Shown: in pieces, positions 22,965 to 33,209 of the stretch
Layout of the letters: each line of letters begins with the position of its first letter
How positions within the stretch are numbered: position 1 is the stretch's first letter
Assembly (NCBI GenBank): GCA_958450365.1
Contig: CAUEEP010000733.1
Span: forward strand, 806,001 to 870,000
Length of the DNA stretch: 64,000 nucleotides
Source: Mesorhabditis belari
Taxonomy: Eukaryota > Nematoda > Chromadorea > Rhabditida > Rhabditidae
Direction of reading: 5' to 3'
Program-made: the position numbers and the translations under genes
The notes under the pieces: model-generated
What the model saw: only the letters and a program-made list of their open reading frames with translations
Told to the model about the DNA's origin: nothing
Databases searched by the model: none

Positions 22965-23215
22965 GCGCTTTCTGAGAGTGAAGCGCAAAATACTCACCCT
23001 CACCGACGTGCTCTCACTGCGATATATCACTAAGCTCTTAGTGGGAGTGAGTATTTTGTGCTTATATCAAGTTTTTTTGATTAAGAACAATGAAGAGACC
23101 ATTGATTAGGCATTTCCTTTGTCCTTTCAGCAAGAAGAGGCGCTTTCTGAGAGTGTGGAGCGAAATACTCACTCCCACTCGTGCTCACACTGCGAAAGAT
23201 GACGGAACTTACTCA
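22965..23215. repeat. Two palindromic repeats with GAGTGAGTATTTTG core
   Basis: GGCGCTTTCTGAGAGTG occurs at about 22965 and 23143. The first copy folds on itself (GCGCAAAATACTCACCCTC against GGGAGTGAGTATTTTGTGC). No coding content; the rest of 22778-23370 holds nothing recognisable. Confidence 0.6.
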
Positions 23216-23872
23216 AATTTGTTTATCAAAATCAAATTGCTTCAAGAGCTAATTTGTTAAGACACCTAACATGAGTTTTTTGTGAGTTGGTACTCACATA
23301 AGATTTGTGTGAGTTGATACTCACTTTTCCACAAAGTTGTCCCATTTGTTTTTTTATTTATAGAAAGTCTATGAGGCTTGGGATCATTGTTGTATCGAAG
23401 AAGTTACTTCGTCGGTGCCAAAAAAAATAGCTAAAGTGATAATTTAACAACAATTTATTATGTCAGTTGATCAGTGAATAAACTTGTTCAATTTTGGAAT
23501 ATTTGGATCTTTTCGCCATTATTCAAAATCAACTTTGCCTTTCAATTTCAAGAAAAAAGAAGTCAAAACGAATGTTTTTTTTCTCTTCATTGTCTAAGCA
23601 GCTGCAATGTCACTATGATTTCTTTTGAAACTTCCAAACAAAAGCGAATCCCTTCTCTCAGTAATCGAATGTCTGAAGAAAGCTTTAAATCCAAAAAGTT
23701 TTCCTAGTCGATTGCTAGTAAATACAGCACGATCTGTTACAATATCTGTATCTGTTACAATGAGAAACTCGATTTTTGAATAAAGAATTTATTTAAAGAA
23801 AGTCTTTTCTATGAGCCTTGTTGTATCGAACAAGTTACTTCGTCGGCGCTAAACTTTTTGTTTATTGAATTT

Positions 23873-24016
23873 TTGGCCCCTAGGGCCCTCCAAAAATTGC
23901 GCTAACACCCATATTTCAGGGCAGAAAGCGACGGGTAATTGGTATCAGTTTTCAACCAGCAATAAACGCACCTCGGCTAGGCCTCATTGGTCACGTTATC
24001 GCCTCTGCGCAAAGCT
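23873..24016 (-). ncRNA. U4 spliceosomal snRNA
   Basis: The minus strand begins AGCTTTGCGCAGAGGCGATA and continues through the conserved U4/U6 pairing and 5' stem-loop region (ACGTGACCAATGAGGCCTA, then CCGAGGTGCGTTTATTGCT). It has a central domain with GAAATATGGGTGTTAGC, the Sm site AATTTTTGG and a short terminal GC hairpin (GGCCCTAGGGGCC). Length is about 144 bases, as for U4 elsewhere. Most of the first 70 bases match my recollection of nematode U4. U4 chaperones U6 in the tri-snRNP. The copy is as intact as the one at 29865, so both may be active. Confidence 0.93.
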
Positions 24017-24040
24017 GACTTTGAGAAGAAAATGGAAAGA

Positions 24041-24069
24041 TATAGGGAAAGGGCGTGTGCCAGAAAGCG
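24041..24069 (-). promoter_or_regulatory. Proximal snRNA promoter block
   Basis: CTTTCTGGCACACG followed by CTTTCCCTATA, ending about 25 bases upstream of U4, is kept in both U4 copies while neighbouring bases differ. Position fits a proximal sequence element. A second conserved block, TATCTGGCTCTTTCACAAA, lies about 90-110 bases upstream. Confidence 0.55.
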
Positions 24070-24386
24070 AGCGATTACGAGCGTTGCACCGAGAACGGCA
24101 GAGGCTTTGTGAAAGAGCCAGATAAGTAGGCGTAATTGGCCTAAAATAAGGCTCCGTTTACCATAATCTCCCGCCACTTTTCAAAGTTTCAGGGTGAACT
24201 TGTTTACTTATAGAGTTCTTTGAATTTTTGGTCTTTTTTACTTGTAGTTCTTTGAATTTTTGGAATTGTTTACTTCTAGAGTTTTTTGAATTTTTGAAAC
24301 TTTAACCTAGTCATTTTATTTAATGTTTGCACAAAGATACAAACAAAAAATAGGAGAATAACTTAAAAATTTGATTTTTTTTGGTT

Positions 24387-25157
24387 TTATTTCCTCTTTC
24401 CATAACTCCAAACTTCAGACGACGTTGCGTAACGAGAAGAATATGAAGAATGAGTCCGCGAGATTGATGGAGAATTGGAATACGATGGATAAGAGTATCT
24501 GGGATAGGAGTACGACGGATATGAGTAGCTTGGATAAGAGTATCCACCGTATCCTCCATAAGACGGCCATCCACCACCGTAGCCCCCATAGCTATTGTAG
24601 TTTGGATAGCTGTAGCCACTAAAATGAGTCTGATGCTCAACCGATAATGAATATTTAGTGTTTTTTTTTCTTCTTTTAAATGAGCTAATTGACGCCTAAC
24701 ATTGGAATCTGCCAAGATATTCACCCAATAAACATTCTCTTGAGCACCACTTTTCATTTGGAGCACAGTCAAGCCAAGCTGAAGGGGAATACAAAAGAAT
24801 TACCGTAATCCCGGACTAATTGTAAGATCCAGCGTGAGAATTAGAATCCGGTGATTGCTAAAACTACATAAGAGTGCTAAAAATCTAGAATTTACTCAAG
24901 AATCTACCTTAATCTACCTAGAATCCATAGAAGAAGAGAAATATAATCCCTTAAGCTGCTCAAGAATACTGAGTGCTTAATCTAGTGTAACCCAGACTGG
25001 ATTCAATAAAGCGCTACTTTCCTAAAGCTCACCCGTATCCACCGTATCCACCGGATCCACCGTATCCACCGTAACCATAACTAGGATAATATCCCCATTG
25101 CGCATTGGCCACAATGAGCAGATTGATTAGAATTAAAAACATAACAACACAACTCAT
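24387..25157 (-). CDS. Gly/Tyr-rich secreted peptide with a small Cys motif
   Basis: Exon 1 (25157 to about 25034) reads MSCVVMFLILINLLIVANAQ, a signal peptide, then WGYYPSYGYGGYGGSGGYGG. Exon 2 (about 24778-24700) has WLDCAPNEKWCSRECLLGEY then LGRFQC, a compact four-cysteine segment. The last exon is again YGG-rich, with SYPSYSYPSYSYP repeats and a basic end KRK before TAA. The QWGY..GGYGGYG stretch resembles the C. elegans nlp-29/caenacin antimicrobial peptides, but those lack this Cys segment and the SYP repeats. Cuticle or defence function is inferred only. It sits between the two U4 genes. Confidence 0.65.
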
Positions 25158-25673
25158 ATTGAGAAAATGCAATATTAGCCGCATTCCATCGCAATGACAA
25201 ACCTTTTATATCAAATTTTCGCTTTTTTTCCCCCATTTGCCCTCAATAAATAGACGATTTGCTGAATTGTTTAGAATCGGTCAAAAGACTAAAGAAAATG
25301 CTTAAAGATCACCTAGCGGCTGTCGACCAAAGCCCGTGTTTGGCAAAGAAATGAAATTAAAAAGCAAATCTCTTGCTATTTTCTCACCTATTTCTTCAAG
25401 GTCACTCGGAAATGGAAACTCAGCGACAAAATTTGTTTACTAGTGGGTTTTTGTGGAGATCAACGATTTGAATCTCATCTGATTACATGGTTGTTTGATT
25501 TGTGACTCTAAAAAGTCAATTTGAACTAAAAACTTTTGATCTGGCTGGGAAAAGCGTAAAATTTATCGAATTTATCGAATTTTTTGCAGCGAAAGTTAGA
25601 AATCGTGGTTTTATTTGTACTTTTTCAGTCTCAAGTGAAACTTTTATGTCCAATTAAAGAAAAGTTTAGCTTT
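25158..25673. other. Intergenic, no feature seen
   Basis: Promoter side of the YGG-peptide gene and 3' flank of the next gene; AT-rich with no ORF of coding character. Confidence 0.4.
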
Positions 25674-28600
25674 TTAAGCTTTCAAACAACAATGAAAGAG
25701 TGCAAGAACAAAAACAAAAAGAAACGAAACATTTTGAATACTCTTTGTTGTCCTTGTCGTTGTCCTTGTCGGAGAATCAGTTGTTGAAGTTGTTGAGGTG
25801 CTGAAATGAAGCAAGAAATTTGCTCCAGTTGTATTCGACGTGGTGAATTCGACCTGAAATCATGACTTTAATTGGAGGATTTTATTTTTAATTTACCCGA
25901 AATGAGGAAGCATTTCGATTCTGAGAGAATCCAGTGGTCGTTTTGTTTAATCTAAAGTTTTAAAAGTTTTTTAAAAGAATCTCAGAAATCTCTCACATAT
26001 ATCCGACTTGATTATCAAATGAAAGCTTTAATTGTGGCGTCCCAGCTTGGCCATCAAAAAATTGATCAACCAAAATGTTGAAGTAAACACTTTGATTAGC
26101 AAAAACTAAAATTTAGTGATTCTCTTTGGCTATAACATTTTTGACACTGGGAATTGCAGGATTCAACTGAAAGCTTTTGGTAAAACTCCAGAGAACCAAT
26201 GCATTGGTCCTCTGGTGCAATGTAGTACCTATTTTAAAGTTAGCTTTTGAAAATTACCACTAGAATTGAGTGCATACTGCACACAGGGGGGTATTAATCG
26301 CGACCGGGTGACCATAAACATTTTTTTACGGCAACCACCTGTTTTTTTTATTTTAATATCGTTGATTTTATTATAAAAAGAATAAAAATCACCCGGCTAG
26401 AGTGATTTGATGGGTTTACAAATTTTTTGTAGACGCTGCAAGGCTCGCGTAGTTCATCTACAAGGTAAGTGCGAAAGTAAAGCAAAAGTCAGGCATTATG
26501 TTTTCTTTTTGTTTTCTTTAGACTTTCGGTCTTTAGATTTTTATTATTTTATGTTTAGATAATGCAAAAGGTCAACAAATCACCCTAATCTATCTATTAG
26601 AGTGTGTTCCGCTCGAGTAATGCGTTTTCTAAAAGGCACCTATTTGAGAAAGCTAAAATGGAAACGACCACAAATGGAAAAAGGATCTAATTGTGTCAAT
26701 CAAAGCGCTAAAGACGTCCTAAAGACTAAAATTTTTTATGGTCACCCGGCCGCGATTCATACTCCCCCTTTAAAACTTTTGGTAAAACTCCAGAGGACCA
26801 ATGTAGTACCTATTTTAAAGTTAGATTTTGAGAATTACCACTAGAATTGAGTGCATACTGCAAATTCACATTCATTCCACCATTTCCACTCCCGATCATA
26901 CTATTCGGATAATCTCGACTCATCACAAAACCATTTCTCGGCACAACATTCATCAGCACTCCATGCTTACCAGAATAATCTACAAGTGAATTTGTACATT
27001 ACCCGAAAGCCAACCAACCTTTACTGTAATCGGCTGCATCTATTGAAATTGGACAATTTGGAGGAACAGAAATGGTAGCTGAATATGATGGAATGAACGA
27101 CAAAGAGGAAGCGGGGCCAGTGTTCGCTGAGCTGAAATTTGGGTATTGTCTCAAATGTTCGATGAAGTCAAATAAAGTAGATTTGGAAATCTCGAACTTG
27201 AAAGTGTGAATGAGATAGCGATTTGCACCAGCTGCTGCAGGATAACCACCTTGATACACTAAATGCTCACAGCCGGCCTTCACCTGAAGTTCCGAATGAA
27301 AAGTTCTGAATCAAAAGCTCCGAATCAAACGTTCCGAATCATAAAACTATCTTCATTCTTTCTTTCTAATGGATACGTTAATTTGTCCACCTTTTTAGAA
27401 AATCAAGTTAAAGATAGCCGAATTGTCTACCTGATTGGTTGGTTGGCCTAAGGGAATTGTCTACCTGATTTGTTGGTTGGCCTAAGGGAATTGTCTACCT
27501 GATTGGTTGGTTGGCCTAAGGGAATTGTCTACCTGATTTGTTGGCCTAAGGGAATTGTCTACCTGATTTGTTGGCCTAAGGGAAATTGTCGGCGAAGCAT
27601 AAAGTGATGGCATTGCCGTGAAGATCGCAAATGCACCATAATTACCAGAGCTCTAAAATAAAATTTATTCACTAAAACCCACTAAGAAGTGTAAGAAGTG
27701 TAGCTTAGAAATGAATTTTGTCTATCTATTTCCTTATTTTCACAAACCGGATTCGAATATGTGTGCAAGTAGCCATCGTTTGGGACAATCGTGAAAATGC
27801 GACTCCCATAAAAAAGAAGCGAAGAAGTTGCTGAGATGTTCATGATTTTCAGCCAGTTTTAGACTTTTTTTTTAAGGTTTTAAAGCGATCACAACTAACT
27901 AGAGGTGTGATTCTCGATATTGAAATGTCACTTGACAAGTTTTACGACGAAATCTTTACAATCTGTCCAGTTGACAAGTCGAAAACTGAGACTGTACGAG
28001 CTAACGGGCGACTTGTCGACGATCGTGATTGTTCCAAGGAAAGCTTGCATCTTTGTCGAATTCAATGTTTTTGAACTAAATGAGAAATCAATTTTCAAAA
28101 ATGGAAAAAGTTCACTCAATCGTTGTATTCGACGAATCAGTAATCACAAAATCGGTATCTGTTTGCTTTGTTCCGTTTTCGAATTTCACCATGAATTGAA
28201 CAGAGTAGTATGCACCACTGAGTATGGTGATTGGCTGAAAGAGAACTGGATTTGCTTGGATTTGTTTGGAACTGGATTTGCTTGGAACTGGATTTGCTTG
28301 GAACTGGATTTGCTTGGAACTGGATTTGCTTGGAACTGGCTTTGCTTGGAACTGGATTTGCTTGGAACTGGATTTGCTTGGAGCTGGATTTGCTTGAATG
28401 CATCCTTCTAAAAGCACACGTTTTAGAAAACAACCGTAATCCAATTGTGCAAGTATAAAAACCATCAAATAGCATCATTTAATAGAACTAAAGCAAAAAG
28501 AACAAGCGAAAAAAGAAATACCGAAAGCAATTTCGTCTGATATCCACTCACAACCCATGTCGAATCGAGTTCAGTTAAGTTAATCGTTTGCGCACCGTAC

Positions 28601-28686
28601 ACTAAAATTGAGATTTTGAATTTATAAAGTCAAAACTGACATCCTTTCAAGCAGAAAATACCCATCAATAGTTGAAATTTGAACAT
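25674..28686 (-). CDS. Secreted, probably GPI-anchored nematode protein of unknown family
   Basis: First exon MFKFQLLMGIFCLKG (28686 on) is a signal peptide. Then YGAQTINLTELDSTWVVSGY, PITILSGAYYSVQFMVKFEN, MQAFLGTITIVDKSPVSSYS, LFYGSRIFTIVPNDGYLH, AGANRYLIHTFKFEISKSTL, GFVMSRDYPNSMIGSGNGGM, NQSVYFNILVDQFFDGQAGT, and a last exon with STSTTSTTDSPTRTTTRTTK followed by the hydrophobic SFLFVFVLALFHCCLKA. Signal peptide, Ser/Thr-rich stalk and terminal hydrophobic segment fit a GPI-anchored surface protein. Beta-strand-like segments and one YPN motif hint at distant CUB similarity, but I cannot assign the family. Introns hold two minisatellites and a transposon flanked by a copied exon end. Confidence 0.6.
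26178..26872. repeat. 105-bp direct repeats flanking a transposon
   Basis: About 105 bases ending GAGTGCATACTGCA occur at 26178-26282 and again at 26772-26872, directly abutting both ends of the element between them. The segment contains an exon end of the surrounding gene. Confidence 0.85.
26286..26768. mobile_element. DNA transposon with GGGGGTATTAATCGCG ends
   Basis: Terminal inverted repeats of about 33 bases: left GGGGGTATTAATCGCGACCG followed by GGTGACCATAAA; right end complementary, GGGGGAGTATGAATCGCGGC then CGGGTGACCATAAAA. The roughly 480-base interior has no transposase. Intronic. Confidence 0.8.
27415..27590. repeat. 30-38-bp minisatellite carrying splice donors
   Basis: Five tandem copies of GGAATTGTCTACCTGATT plus GGTTGGCCTAAG. 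On the gene strand each copy contains AATCAGGTAGAC, a good match to a splice donor, and reads SLRPTNQVDN. Confidence 0.85.
28245..28398. repeat. 17-18-bp intronic minisatellite
   Basis: About nine copies of TTGCTTGGAACTGGATT. On the gene strand it leads into CTCTTTCAG, the acceptor of the PITILSG exon, so it is most likely intronic despite open frames. Confidence 0.85.
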
Positions 28687-29709
28687 TTCCAAAGAATGTT
28701 TCCAATAGAAAAGCCTTATTTCAAGTACTGAAAGTGTGCTTTTCAAACTTTCAGTCGACTCAGTTTGTCCACCCACCCAATTTCTATCGTCTTATCAAGC
28801 TATTAATCGATTGTCACAAGTACACCAAGTGTCCTTTAAACTCTCAGTCTGAGCCATTCAGTTTGTCCACTCACCCATCCTTATCTTCAAGCATAAAACT
28901 CTTTTCAAGATTCCCCTTTTGCTTACAATCTCTTCTAAAATGTCTGTCTGTGGTCATCGAATAAATCATCTGCTTACAAAGAGTCATTGTCGAGTTGAAT
29001 CATGTGGAAATGGCGAGATTTTCCGAAACAAATTCGATCGCAATCAAATCAAATCGAAATTAACTGTTAGTAGATTTTGTATAGCATTTTATCATCACTC
29101 AAAGAACTCTAAAAAGACCAATAAACGGATCATAAACTGATCAAAACACAATCTTTGCAATCATTTCCCAAATTCAATGCTTATTATCAATCATTTATTT
29201 GGTTCATAAAAAATAAAAACTTACTAGCGGTACAACAAAATTAACAATAAAATACACTTGCGATTTGATGAGAATTTGAAATATTATTTCCACATCACCG
29301 AACTTCGATCAAAAAAGAATTTCTCGAATTCGAACTAAGCAAATAACTACAGTTCTTTGGCCTATATTGGTAATCATTTTCTTGTAAAGTACGCCAGAAA
29401 TATCGGCGAAACTTTCACTTGTCAAAAAACCATAGAGACTTGTTTTCTGGACTAGATTAAAAAAAGAATTTCTCGAATTCTTCTTCAAAATCCCTCTCAT
29501 TTCCCAAATCGATTAGAAGTTTTTCAAAAATTTGTAAAAAATTGGATCGGTCTAGCGTTTCCTTGAGTTTTACGAACATTTTTAAGCTCGCTTATCTCTT
29601 TCAAAAGTTTTTGCATCAATCCCAATCCTATATTTTCATCGATTCTCTCGAAAACCCAATTAGTATTGCCACGAATTACTTATCAATGGCCTATGCGATG
29701 AAAAGTGTC
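28687..29709. other. Intergenic, nothing recognised
   Basis: No coding ORF on either strand; flank of the inverted duplication. Confidence 0.4.
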
Positions 29710-29757
29710 GGGAGATTACGATAAAAGGAGCATTATTTGAAGTCAATTAGGCCTACC

Positions 29758-29840
29758 TATCTGGCTCTTTCACAAAACCTCTGCCGTTTTCTGTGCAGTC
29801 GCGGAAACGCGTGCTTTCTGGCACACGTCTTTTCCCTATA
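29758..29840 (+). promoter_or_regulatory. U4 upstream promoter elements
   Basis: Two blocks are conserved with the other U4 copy: CTGGCTCTTTCACAAA (about 29761-29776) and CTTTCTGGCACACG...TTTCCCTATA (about 29814-29840), the latter ending 25 bases before U4. They are the best candidates for distal and proximal snRNA promoter elements. Confidence 0.55.
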
Positions 29841-29864
29841 CCCTTCTCTTTCCTCCTTGAAATC

Positions 29865-30008
29865 AGCTTTGCGCAGAGGCGATAACGTGACCAATGAGGC
29901 CTAGCCGAGGTGCGTTTATTGCTGGTTGAAAACTGATACCAATTACCCGTCGCTTTCTGCCCTGAAATATGGGTGTTAGCGCAATTTTTGGAAGGCCCTA
30001 GGGGCCAA
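29865..30008 (+). ncRNA. U4 spliceosomal snRNA
   Basis: Same landmarks as the minus-strand copy at 23873: AGCTTTGCGCAGAGGCGATA start, ACGTGACCAATGAGGCCTA, GGTGCGTTTATTGCTGGTTG, AAAACTGATACC, Sm site AATTTTTGG and GC-rich terminal hairpin. The two copies are almost identical over the RNA but differ upstream between promoter blocks, which suggests selection on both. Confidence 0.93.
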
Positions 30009-30842
30009 AAATTGAATAAACAATTAAAAGCTATCACTTTTTTAGCAATGATAAAGTAACTTCTTCGATACAACAATGATCCCAAGCCTCTTAGAAAAGA
30101 CCTTCTTTAAATAAATTCTTGATCCAAATCGAATTTCCCTCTTGTAAAAGACTCATAATATCGTGCTGTATTTACCAGCAATTGACTAGGAAAACTTTTT
30201 GGATTTTAAGCTTTCTTCAGACATTCGATTACTGAGAGAAGCGATTTGCTTTTGTTTCGATTCAAAGATTCGACTTCTCACGAACAACTCGGACAAGCCA
30301 TCGATTTATTCGATCGTTTCCGAGCGTTTCTCCAAATTTCTCTCAGAAAAGCGGCTCAATCAAAGCAAAACACTCTACTGGGACTCATTTTTCCCATTAG
30401 AATCCGAAAAACTGGCAAGAACAAATCCAAAAGTGATCCGACTTTGGGTGGATCACAATTTCGGTGCAATGCTCGAGTTTTTGATGTTATAGAAATGTCA
30501 TAGAAAGGCTCATAGAAAAGACTTTCTTTAAGTGAATTCTTCATCCAAATCGAATTTCCCTCTTATAACAGACTCATAATATCGTGCTGAATTTACCAGC
30601 AATCAACTAGGAAAACTTTTTAGGTTTTAAGCTTTCTTCAGACATTCGATTACTGAGAGAAACGATTTGCTTTTGTTTGGAAGTTTTAAAAGGAATCATA
30701 GTGACATTGCAGCTGCTTAGACAATGAAGGGAAGAAAACATTCGTTTCGACTTCTTTTTTCTTGAACTTGAAAGTCAAAGTTGATTTTGAATAATGGCGA
30801 AAAGATCCAAATATTCCAAAATTGAACAAGTTTATTCACTGA

Positions 30843-32972
30843 TCAACTGACATAATAAATTGTACCCTTTTTCAAAAAAGTGCTCAAATCGAAAAGTGGT
30901 TTTGAAAGGTTGCGTCGAAGAAATTTGAATGATTCTGTGATTGTTTGTCGATAGTTTTTCGTGAGTGGACGAATGGAATCCTAAAGAAAAACTGTTTCAA
31001 GCATTTATTCCCATTCAACTTTAAGAAAACCAACCAGCACTGCGGATTCGGTCAAAATTTGAACCATTATCGTGTCTCTTGAAGCCATCCACGGTTTGTA
31101 TGACTGAAAAGTTGCAAATCTTAATTAGAATTTGCAAAATTTGAGTTAAGGCTTTGTTTTTTAGATTTCTTTGCTATTTTACTGAAAAAGTAATGAAAAC
31201 AAACAAACTTGAGTGTATCCATCATTGCCTAAAGCCGCCCAAACACACGCGTTGAGATCATTGTGATAACGACTCACGATTTTATAGTAGCTTTGACGAA
31301 ACTGAAGCGCTGGGATATCATTTGATTGAAATTTTTAAATTCAGGAAAACTTCCGACTCTTGCAACTCAACCAGAAGCCTTCAAAACACTAATCTTTACA
31401 ATAAAACTGTAGAAAAAGTGTTAGCACAAACTGAATAACTTTTAAATTTTAAAATTCACCTAAAAGTTTCGCCTTGTCAATAAAAGATAGATATAATATA
31501 TAAAATTCAAAGTATCTGTGAACGAATTAGATCTTATTGCCATGTCAAATCTGCCCTATATTTAATCTTTTTGTATCATTGTTTCCTAACTGTACTCTTA
31601 CTGTACTATCTTTAGTTTTCTCTCTTTTTTCGGTGAGAGTATTGTATCAATATGTTATGAGCAGTTATCATTATCTGATTCGCTTCTATTCGCCCCATGA
31701 ATAAAGCATATATATATATATATAATTCGCAAAGACAGATAGACTGAAGATAGTCTATCTGTGTTAGCTACAGATAGACTCAAAACCTTTGAGTCTATCT
31801 GTTAGTTACACAGATCGACTCAAAATCTTTGATCTTAAATCTCTTAGACACCGCCGCTTGGTCACGGATTTAATAGAATGTTTCAAAATTGTAAACTACA
31901 GGCAATCTATCCCTCTTTTTCGAGATTGATTTAAAGTTAATCCCACGTTTAATTCAAGGAGAGGTTCTTTCGTTTTAGAAATTCCAGTCACCTTCAATAA
32001 ATTTGTGTATAACTCTTTTCCAATAAGAACTGTCAGAATTTGGAATCGACTTCACAGAGTTTTGAGAGAGTCCAATAATCTCGAAACCTTTAAATTATCT
32101 GTAGATGATCTTGTTCTTGAAGCTCTAGTGGATTCTTGACGTTATCTGTGAAAGCCATATATTACATACATTATTTCCATTAGATCGTTTTGCTTTTTAT
32201 CCGTCCTTTTCGTTTTTATGTGTATGAATTCATTTGTATTAATCTTAAATTCTTGCGCACTTTATTTCAGGTCCTAAATAAAGTATCTATATAAAAAGAC
32301 TTTGATTTGCTTGATGAAGAATACGGGCGACACATTATTCCCATTGTATCGTGTTGCTTTTTATCCGTCCTTTTCGTTTTTATGTTTATGAATTCATTTG
32401 TATTAATCTTAAATCTTGCGTACTTTATCTCAGATCATGAATAAAGTATCTATATATATATATAACACAGTGGCTTTATAGCAAATTCTTGTAAACCCAC
32501 TTTGCGAACATTCTCTTTACTCATTCCAAACGTGTCACGCATTGCGGGAACGAGATGTCGTTGAAAGTATCGATCAACAACACATGAGGCTTGCATTATT
32601 GCATTTAATTGATTTCTGACGATACTATTCTAAAATGAAGAGCTTCATTCAAAATCTGATTGACCAACCTCGATCCAATCTCTTGTCCACTCTTCCGTCA
32701 ATTTGATTTTATTCTTACAGCTCTTCACCCAACCAATATCGTCATGGAAAAACTGCAAAATGATTAACTTTTATCGTTTTTTCTTTGATTACATCGTAAG
32801 CCCTTTCTAGCAGATTACTTCCATCAGAAAGGTGTAAATTAGTGCCATTGAAAAGCTCATTCAGTACAATTCCCGGGATTTTTGGATTCTCATTTCGATA
32901 ATCGTATTGAATAAATGATTTAACATTCAAAAAAATAGCTGAATATAAAATAATTTTTAATAAAAGTGTCAT
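30843..32972 (-). CDS. Secreted protein of unknown family
   Basis: Exon 1 (32972 to about 32755) starts MTLLLKIILYSAIFLNVKS, a signal peptide, then FIQYDYRNENPKIPGIVLNE and LLERAYDVIKEKT. Next exons: FFHDDIGWVKSCKNKIKL, NSIVRNQLNAIMQASCVVDR with YFQRHLVPAMRDTFGM, FRQSYYKIVSRYHNDLNACV followed by WAALGNDGYTQ, SYKPWMASRDTIMVQILTES, and a last exon DSIRPLTKNYRQTITESFKF ending GTIYYVS. Mostly helical with three cysteines. I do not recognise the family. A retrotransposon 3' end is inserted in one intron. The last exon lies within the inverted duplication shared with 23.4 kb. Confidence 0.55.
31860..32295 (+). mobile_element. 3' end of a non-LTR retrotransposon (LINE)
   Basis: The frame ending at 32139 reads RRGSFVLEIPVTFNKFVYNS then FPIRTVRIWNRLHRVLRESN and NLETFKLSVDDL, the typical C-terminal end of a LINE reverse transcriptase (R.V..WN.LH......FK..L). 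It is followed by about 150 bases of 3' UTR and an AATAAAGTATCTATATA tail. Heavily 5'-truncated. Confidence 0.75.
32320..32470 (+). mobile_element. Second LINE 3' UTR copy
   Basis: Repeats the UTR of the preceding element (TTGCTTTTTATCCGTCCTTT, GAATTCATTTGTATTAATC) and ends in AATAAAGTATCTATATATAT. A further related AATAAAGCATATATATA tail lies at 31698-31723. Confidence 0.75.
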
Positions 32973-33209
32973 TGGTTGTGTTGTTTTGTGGGGAAAAGGG
33001 TTGGCAAACTTTTCAGCTCAATTATTATCGGATCGCGTTGAGCAGCGTTTTTGAAACGAGCAAAGATTGAGGCTTAGTTTTTTAAAAATCAAAACCAAGT
33101 GATCTAAAGCACTGTGAAATTTGTTTATTCTTTGAAACTTTTTATACAAAAATCATACTCAATCCATGACAAAGTGGTGTAAAATATAAGAATTATTCTA
33201 TGAAAACCC

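Larger units (their letters stand above)
23370..24180. repeat. Left arm of U4-containing inverted duplication
   Basis: Matches 29710-30870 in reverse orientation, with gaps. Shared landmarks are the U4 gene with about 150 bases of upstream sequence, a block around GATTACTGAGAGAAG, and the end AATTTATTATGTCAGTTGATC, which in the right arm is the last exon of the 30.8-33.0 kb gene. Confidence 0.85.
29710..30870. repeat. Right arm of U4-containing inverted duplication
   Basis: Inverse of 23370-24180. Within it a block of about 170 bases (30090-30260) is tandemly repeated at 30515-30690, sharing ATAATATCGTGCTG and CATTCGATTACTGAGAGA. The right edge includes the final exon and stop codon of the next gene. 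Confidence 0.85.

Noticed and set aside
23865..24125. Conserved 86-residue ORF shared with 29753-30085
   Set aside because: Conservation is explained by the U4 snRNA gene and its promoter; the translated similarity breaks outside the RNA.
28112..28478. Two ORFs with SKQIQFQANPVPSK repeats
   Set aside because: The repeat is followed by a good splice acceptor (CTCTTTCAG) before the conserved PITILSG exon, so it is best read as intron.
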